A stretch of 64,000 nucleotides of DNA from contig NC_134525.1 of the NCBI RefSeq assembly GCF_027942865.1, forward strand, positions 33,409,714 through 33,473,713, written 5' to 3'. This DNA comes from Odontesthes bonariensis (Eukaryota; Chordata; Actinopteri; Atheriniformes; Atherinopsidae). Shown here piece by piece: positions 59,847-64,000 of the stretch (the first letter of the stretch is position 1; every line of letters starts with the position of its first letter). The notes below the pieces were generated by a model that had not been told where the DNA came from, did no database searches, and saw nothing but the letters and a program-made list of their open reading frames with translations. The translations under genes and the position numbers were made by a program.

Positions 59847-59918
59847 GCGATGGTGGTATAGTGGTGAGCATAGCTGCCTTCCAAGCAGTTGACCTGGTTT
59901 CAATTCCCAGCCATTGCA
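59847..59918 (+). tRNA. tRNA-Gly(UCC), copy 20, T-arm changes
   Basis: G52 to T, G56 to A and C69 to T (G-U wobble in the acceptor). First of three P' copies about 1.85 kb apart. Confidence 0.8.
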
Positions 59919-60464
59919 GAGGACTTTGCTCATCGAGACTTCGCCCCTTCTCTGAAGAGCAGAGGATTGGCAGTATTTTCTTCATACTGCTTTAAATACC
60001 ACATGTGTCACTGGCAACAACTCAAAGGTGAACCCTTCCTTAATTCCAATAGTAGGCAGTATAGCCCCACTCACCCCCACCTTTGACCCTCAACAGGATT
60101 AACTGGATATGAAAACTACATGCTTTTATGTCACAGGAATAAAATAAGTCTATCAGCAAACCCTACCAGACACTGTTTGCAAAGTTGGAAAAGTCAACCA
60201 ATGTGTTGCTCTTTTACTACCTTTTGAAGCCAATTGGTTTGGGGCCATACCGCTGGTGCTGTGACCAAGTCCTGAAAACCATGGCCAACAGCATCTACAG
60301 TAGAATGTCACAATGCAACCACATCAGGCCAACTGCGTACATAGGTTTTAAAGTCATTTCTATATCGTCAGTCTATGATGTAGACCTGGAGGATTTTTTA
60401 GCGCATTCGTCTGTACGAAGTTGAGTTCGGGTTTGTGGCCAATCTTCTTACCTCTTGTTGTCTT

Positions 60465-60536
60465 GCGATGGTGGTATAGTGGTGAGCATAGCTGCCTTCC
60501 AAGCAGTTGACCTGGGTTCGATTCCCAGCCTTCGCA
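60465..60536 (+). tRNA. tRNA-Gly(UCC), copy 21, one acceptor mismatch
   Basis: A67 to T gives a U5-U67 mismatch. Proximal T4 present. Confidence 0.82.
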
Positions 60537-61078
60537 AAGGGTTTTGCTCATTGAGACTTTGCCCCTTCTCTGAAGAGCAGAGGATTGGCAGTGTTTTCTT
60601 CATACTGCTTTAAATGCCACATGTGTCACTGGCAACAACTCAAAGGTGAACCCTTCCTTACTTCCAATGGTAGGCAGTATAGCCCCACTCACCCCCACCT
60701 TTGACCCTCAACAGGATTAACTGGATATGGACAATACATGCTTGTATGTCACAGGAACAAATTAAGTCTATCAGCAAACCCTACCAGACACTGTTTGCAA
60801 AGTTGTAAGAGTCAACCAATGTGTTGCTTTTTTACTACCTTTTGAAGCCAATTGGTTTGGGGCCATACCGCTGGTGCTGTGACCAAGTCCTGAAAACCAT
60901 AGCCAACAGCATCTACAGTAGAATGTCACAATGCAACCACATCAGGTCTACTGCGTACAGAGGTTTTAAAGTCATCTCTATATTGTCAGTCTATGATGTG
61001 GACCAGGAGGAGTTTTTTGCGCATTCGTCCTTACGAAGTTGAGTTCGGGTTTGTGGCCAATCTTCTTACTGTTGTCTT

Positions 61079-61150
61079 GCGATGGTGGTATAGTGGTGAG
61101 CATAGCTGCCTTCCAAGCAGTTGACCTGGGTTCGATTCCCAGCCTTCGCA
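61079..61150 (+). tRNA. tRNA-Gly(UCC), copy 22, one acceptor mismatch
   Basis: A67 to T. Proximal T4 present. The spacer just upstream has lost four bases. Confidence 0.82.
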
Positions 61151-61697
61151 AAGGGTTTTGCTCATTGAGACTTTGCCCCTTCTCTGAAGAGCAGAGGATT
61201 GGCAGTGTTTTCTTCATACTGCTTTAAATGCCACATGTGTCACTGGCAACAACTCAAAGGTAAACCCTTCCTTACTTCCAATTGTAGGCAGTGTAGCCCC
61301 ACTCATCCCCTACCTTTGACCCTATACAGGATTAACTGGATATGAAAACTACATGCTTGTATGTCACAGGAACAAATTAAGTCTATCAGCAAACCCTACC
61401 AGACACTGTTTGCAAAGTTGGACAAGTCAACAAATGTGTTGCTCTTTTACTACCTTTTGAAGCCAATTGGTTTGGGGCCATACCGCTGGTGCTGTGACCA
61501 AGTCCTGAAAACCATAGCCAACAGCATCTACAGTAGAATTTCACAATGCAACCACATCAGGCCCACTGCATACATAGGTTTTAAAGTCATCTCTATATCG
61601 TCAGTCTATGATGTAGACCTGGAGGAGTTTTTAGCGCATTCGTCTGTACGAAGTTGAGTTCGGGTTTGTGGCCAATCTTCTTACTTCTTGTTGTCTT

Positions 61698-61769
61698 GCG
61701 ATGGTGGTATAGTGGTGAGCATAGCTGCCTTCCAAGCAGTTGACCTGGTTTCAATTCCCAGCCATTGCA
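61698..61769 (+). tRNA. tRNA-Gly(UCC), copy 23, T-arm changes
   Basis: Same changes as copy 20, 1851 bp downstream of it. Confidence 0.8.
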
Positions 61770-62315
61770 GAGGACTTTGCTCATCGAGACTTCGCCCCTT
61801 CTCTGAAGAGCAGAGGATTGGCAGTGTTTTCTTCATACTGCTTTAAATACCACATGTGTCACTGGCAACAACTCAAAGGTGAACCCTTCCTTACTTCCAA
61901 TAGTAGGCAGTATAGCCCCACTCACCCCCACCTTTGACCCTCAACAGGATTAACTGGATATGAAAACTACATGCTTTTACGTCACAGGAATAAAATAAGT
62001 CTATCAGCAAACCCTACCAGACACTGTTTGCAAAGTTGGACAAGTCAACAAATGTGTTGCTCTTTTACTACCTTTTGAAGCCAATTGGTTTGGGGCCATA
62101 CCGCTGGTGCTGTGACCAAGTCCTGAAAACCATGGCCAACAGCATCTACAGTAGAATGTCACAATGCAACCACATCAGGCCAACTGCGTACATAGGTTTT
62201 AAAGTCATTTCTATATCGTCAGTCTATGATGTAGACCTGGAGGATTTTTTAGCGCATTCGTCTGTACGAAGTTGAGTTCGGGTTTGTGGCCAATCTTCTT
62301 ACCTCTTGTTGTCTT

Positions 62316-62387
62316 GCGATGGTGGTATAGTGGTGAGCATAGCTGCCTTCCAAGCAGTTGACCTGGGTTCGATTCCCAGCCATCGCA
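62316..62387 (+). tRNA. tRNA-Gly(UCC), copy 24, consensus with proximal terminator
   Basis: Identical to copy 2 over 72 nt, with T4 within 10 bases of the 3' end. Confidence 0.95.
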
Positions 62388-62933
62388 AAGGGTTTTGCTC
62401 ATTGAGACTTTGCCCCTTCTCTGAAGAGCAGAGGATTGGCAGTGTTTTCTTCATACTGCTTTAAATGCCACATGTGTCACTGGCAACAACTCAAAGGTGA
62501 ACCCTTCCTTACTTCCAATGGTAGGCAGTATAGCCCCACTCACCCCCACCTTTGACCCTCAACAGGATTAACTGGATATGGACAATACATGCTTGTATGT
62601 CACAGGAAAAAATTAAGTCTATCAGCAAACCCTACCAGACACTGTTTGCAAAGTTGTAAGAGTCAACCAATGTGTTGCTTTTTTACTACCTTTTGAAGCC
62701 AATTGGTTTGGGGCCATACCGCTGGTGCTGTGACCAAGTCCTGAAAACCATAGCCAACAGCATCTACAGTAGAATGTCACAATGCAACCACATCAGGTCT
62801 ACTGCGTACAGAGGTTTTAAAGTCATCTCTATATTGTCAGTCTATGATGTGGACCAGGAGGAGTTTTTTGCGCATTCGTCCTTACGAAGTTGAGTTCGGG
62901 TTTGTGGCCAATCTTCTTACTTCTTGTTGTCTT

Positions 62934-63005
62934 GCGATGGTGGTATAGTGGTGAGCATAGCTGCCTTCCAAGCAGTTGACCTGGGTTCGATTCCCAGCCT
63001 TCGCA
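62934..63005 (+). tRNA. tRNA-Gly(UCC), copy 25, one acceptor mismatch
   Basis: A67 to T, with proximal T4, as copy 22 one trimer earlier (1855 bp). Confidence 0.82.
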
Positions 63006-63552
63006 AAGGGTTTTGCTCATTGAGACTTTGCCCCTTCTCTGAAGAGCAGAGGATTGGCAGTGTTTTCTTCATACTGCTTTAAATGCCACATGTGTCACTG
63101 GCAACAACTCAAAGGTAAACCCTTCCTTACTTCCAATTGTAGGCAGTGTAGCCCCACTCATCCCCTACCTTTGACCCTCAACAGGATTAACTGGATATGA
63201 AAACTACGTGCTTTTATGTCACAGGAATAAAATAAGTCTATCAGCAAACCCTACCAGACACTGTTTGCAAAGTTGGAAAAGTCAACCAATGTGTTGCTCT
63301 TTTACTACCTTTTGAAGCCAATTGGTTTGGGGCCATACCGCTGGTGCTGTGACCAAGTCCTGAAAACCATAGCCAACAGCATCTACAGTAGAATGTCACA
63401 ATGCAACCACATCAGGCCAACTGCGTACATAGGTTTTAAAGTCATTTCTATATCGTCAGTCTATGATGTAGACCTGGAGGATTTTTTAGCGCATTCGTCT
63501 GTACGAAGTTGAGTTCGGGTTTGTGGCCAATCTTCTTACCTCTTGTTGTCTT

Positions 63553-63624
63553 GTGATGGTGGTATAGTGGTGAGCATAGCTGCCTTCCAAGCAGTTGACC
63601 TGGTTTCAATTCCCAGCCATTGCA
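63553..63624 (+). tRNA. tRNA-Gly(UCC), copy 26, T-arm changes
   Basis: As copies 20 and 23 plus C2 to T, giving two wobble pairs in the acceptor stem. Sits in a P-type spacer, so the tRNA and its 5' spacer have different histories. Confidence 0.78.
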
Positions 63625-64000
63625 GAGGACTTTGCTCATCGAGACTTCGCCCCTTCTCTGAAGAGCAGAGGATTGGCAGTGTTTTCTTCATACTGCTTTA
63701 AATACCACATGTGTCACTGGCAACAACTCAAAGGTGAACCCTTCCTTACTTCCAATAGTAGGCAGTATAGCCCCACTCACCCCCACCTTTGACCCTCAAC
63801 AGGATTAACTGGATATGAAAACTACATGCTTTTATGTCACAGGAATAAAATAAGTCTATCAGCAAACCCTACCAGACACTGTTTGCAAAGTTGGACAAGT
63901 CAACAAATGTGTTGCTCTTTTACTACCTTTTGAAGCCAATTGGTTTGGGGCCATACCGCTGGTGCTGTGACCAAGTCCTGAAAACCATGGCCAACAGCAT

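Larger units (their letters stand above)
48182..64000 (+). repeat. tandem array of ~618-bp units, each with a tRNA-Gly(UCC) gene
   Basis: The same unit repeats from within a tRNA at 48182 to the window edge. tRNA starts are spaced 603-619 bp, most often exactly 618. Each unit has a 72-nt tRNA on the plus strand and about 546 bp of spacer. Spacers fall into families R (GGTCTACTGCGTACAGAGG), P (GGCCAACTGCGTACATAGG) and P' (GGCCCACTGCATACATAGG). P'-P-R trimers recur at 16-18, 20-22 and 23-25, and R-P dimers at 7-10 and 12-15. Units look over 90 percent identical. Copies below are numbered 1-26 from the left. Confidence 0.97.

Noticed and set aside
48182-64000. CRISPR-like regular repeat-spacer pattern
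   Set aside because: The 'spacers' are ~546 bp and near identical to one another, the repeat is a tRNA gene, and the genome is vertebrate.

Overview
This is vertebrate, almost certainly teleost fish, DNA. The evidence is in the repeats: a Rex1/Babar LINE, a fish-type L2 and L1, several hAT and TTAA-site (Kolobok-like) DNA transposons, a fish-type retrovirus fossil, and a Gmr1-type Ty3/Gypsy element. I see no single-copy cellular gene with an intact reading frame. I cannot name the species.

1) 0.4-24.9 kb is one minus-strand L1 LINE, cut into six pieces by later insertions. Reading from its 5' end (right): ORF1 (24.8-24.0 kb); a BED-finger hAT (22.58-23.49); the ORF2 start (22.30); a TTAA element (20.73-22.25) that itself holds a hAT (21.06-22.17); endonuclease; a Rex1-type tail (20.07-20.23); endonuclease; an L2 LINE (11.61-19.91) that holds a whole-looking Gmr1-type Ty3/Gypsy element (13.04-18.02); endonuclease end; an endogenous retrovirus (0.91-11.38) that holds two DNA transposons; and the start of the RT, ended by a hAT-like element at 0.40. 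Nearly every junction has a readable target-site duplication (TSD), so the order of insertion can be deduced.

2) 26.8-37.4 kb holds two convergent genes of what I read as an ISL2EU/IS4EU-type DNA transposon. On the plus strand is a multi-exon SWIM-finger / YqaJ-nuclease / PHD-finger protein; on the minus strand is a DDE transposase. Three insertions broke the plus-strand gene: a TTAA MITE, a 1.26-kb hAT, and a 2.2-kb solo-LTR-like element into which a second copy inserted head-to-head.

3) 37.9-47.0 kb is a minus-strand, seven-exon gene of a repeated fish family I associate with DUF6729. It is probably a pseudogene, with at least three in-frame TAG codons and one frame change. A Rex1 LINE (42.8-45.5) lies in an intron.

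4) 48.18 kb to the end of the window is a tandem array of ~618-bp units, each with one 72-nt tRNA-Gly(UCC) gene. I count 25 copies plus a 3' fragment at the left edge: 9 identical to the consensus, 14 full-length variants, and 2 with a 14-bp deletion. The array has higher-order structure (dimers near 51.5-53.9 kb, trimers near 59.3-63 kb) and runs off the right edge. It is the most unusual feature of the window.

All coordinates and comparisons were read by eye; no alignment or database search was run.
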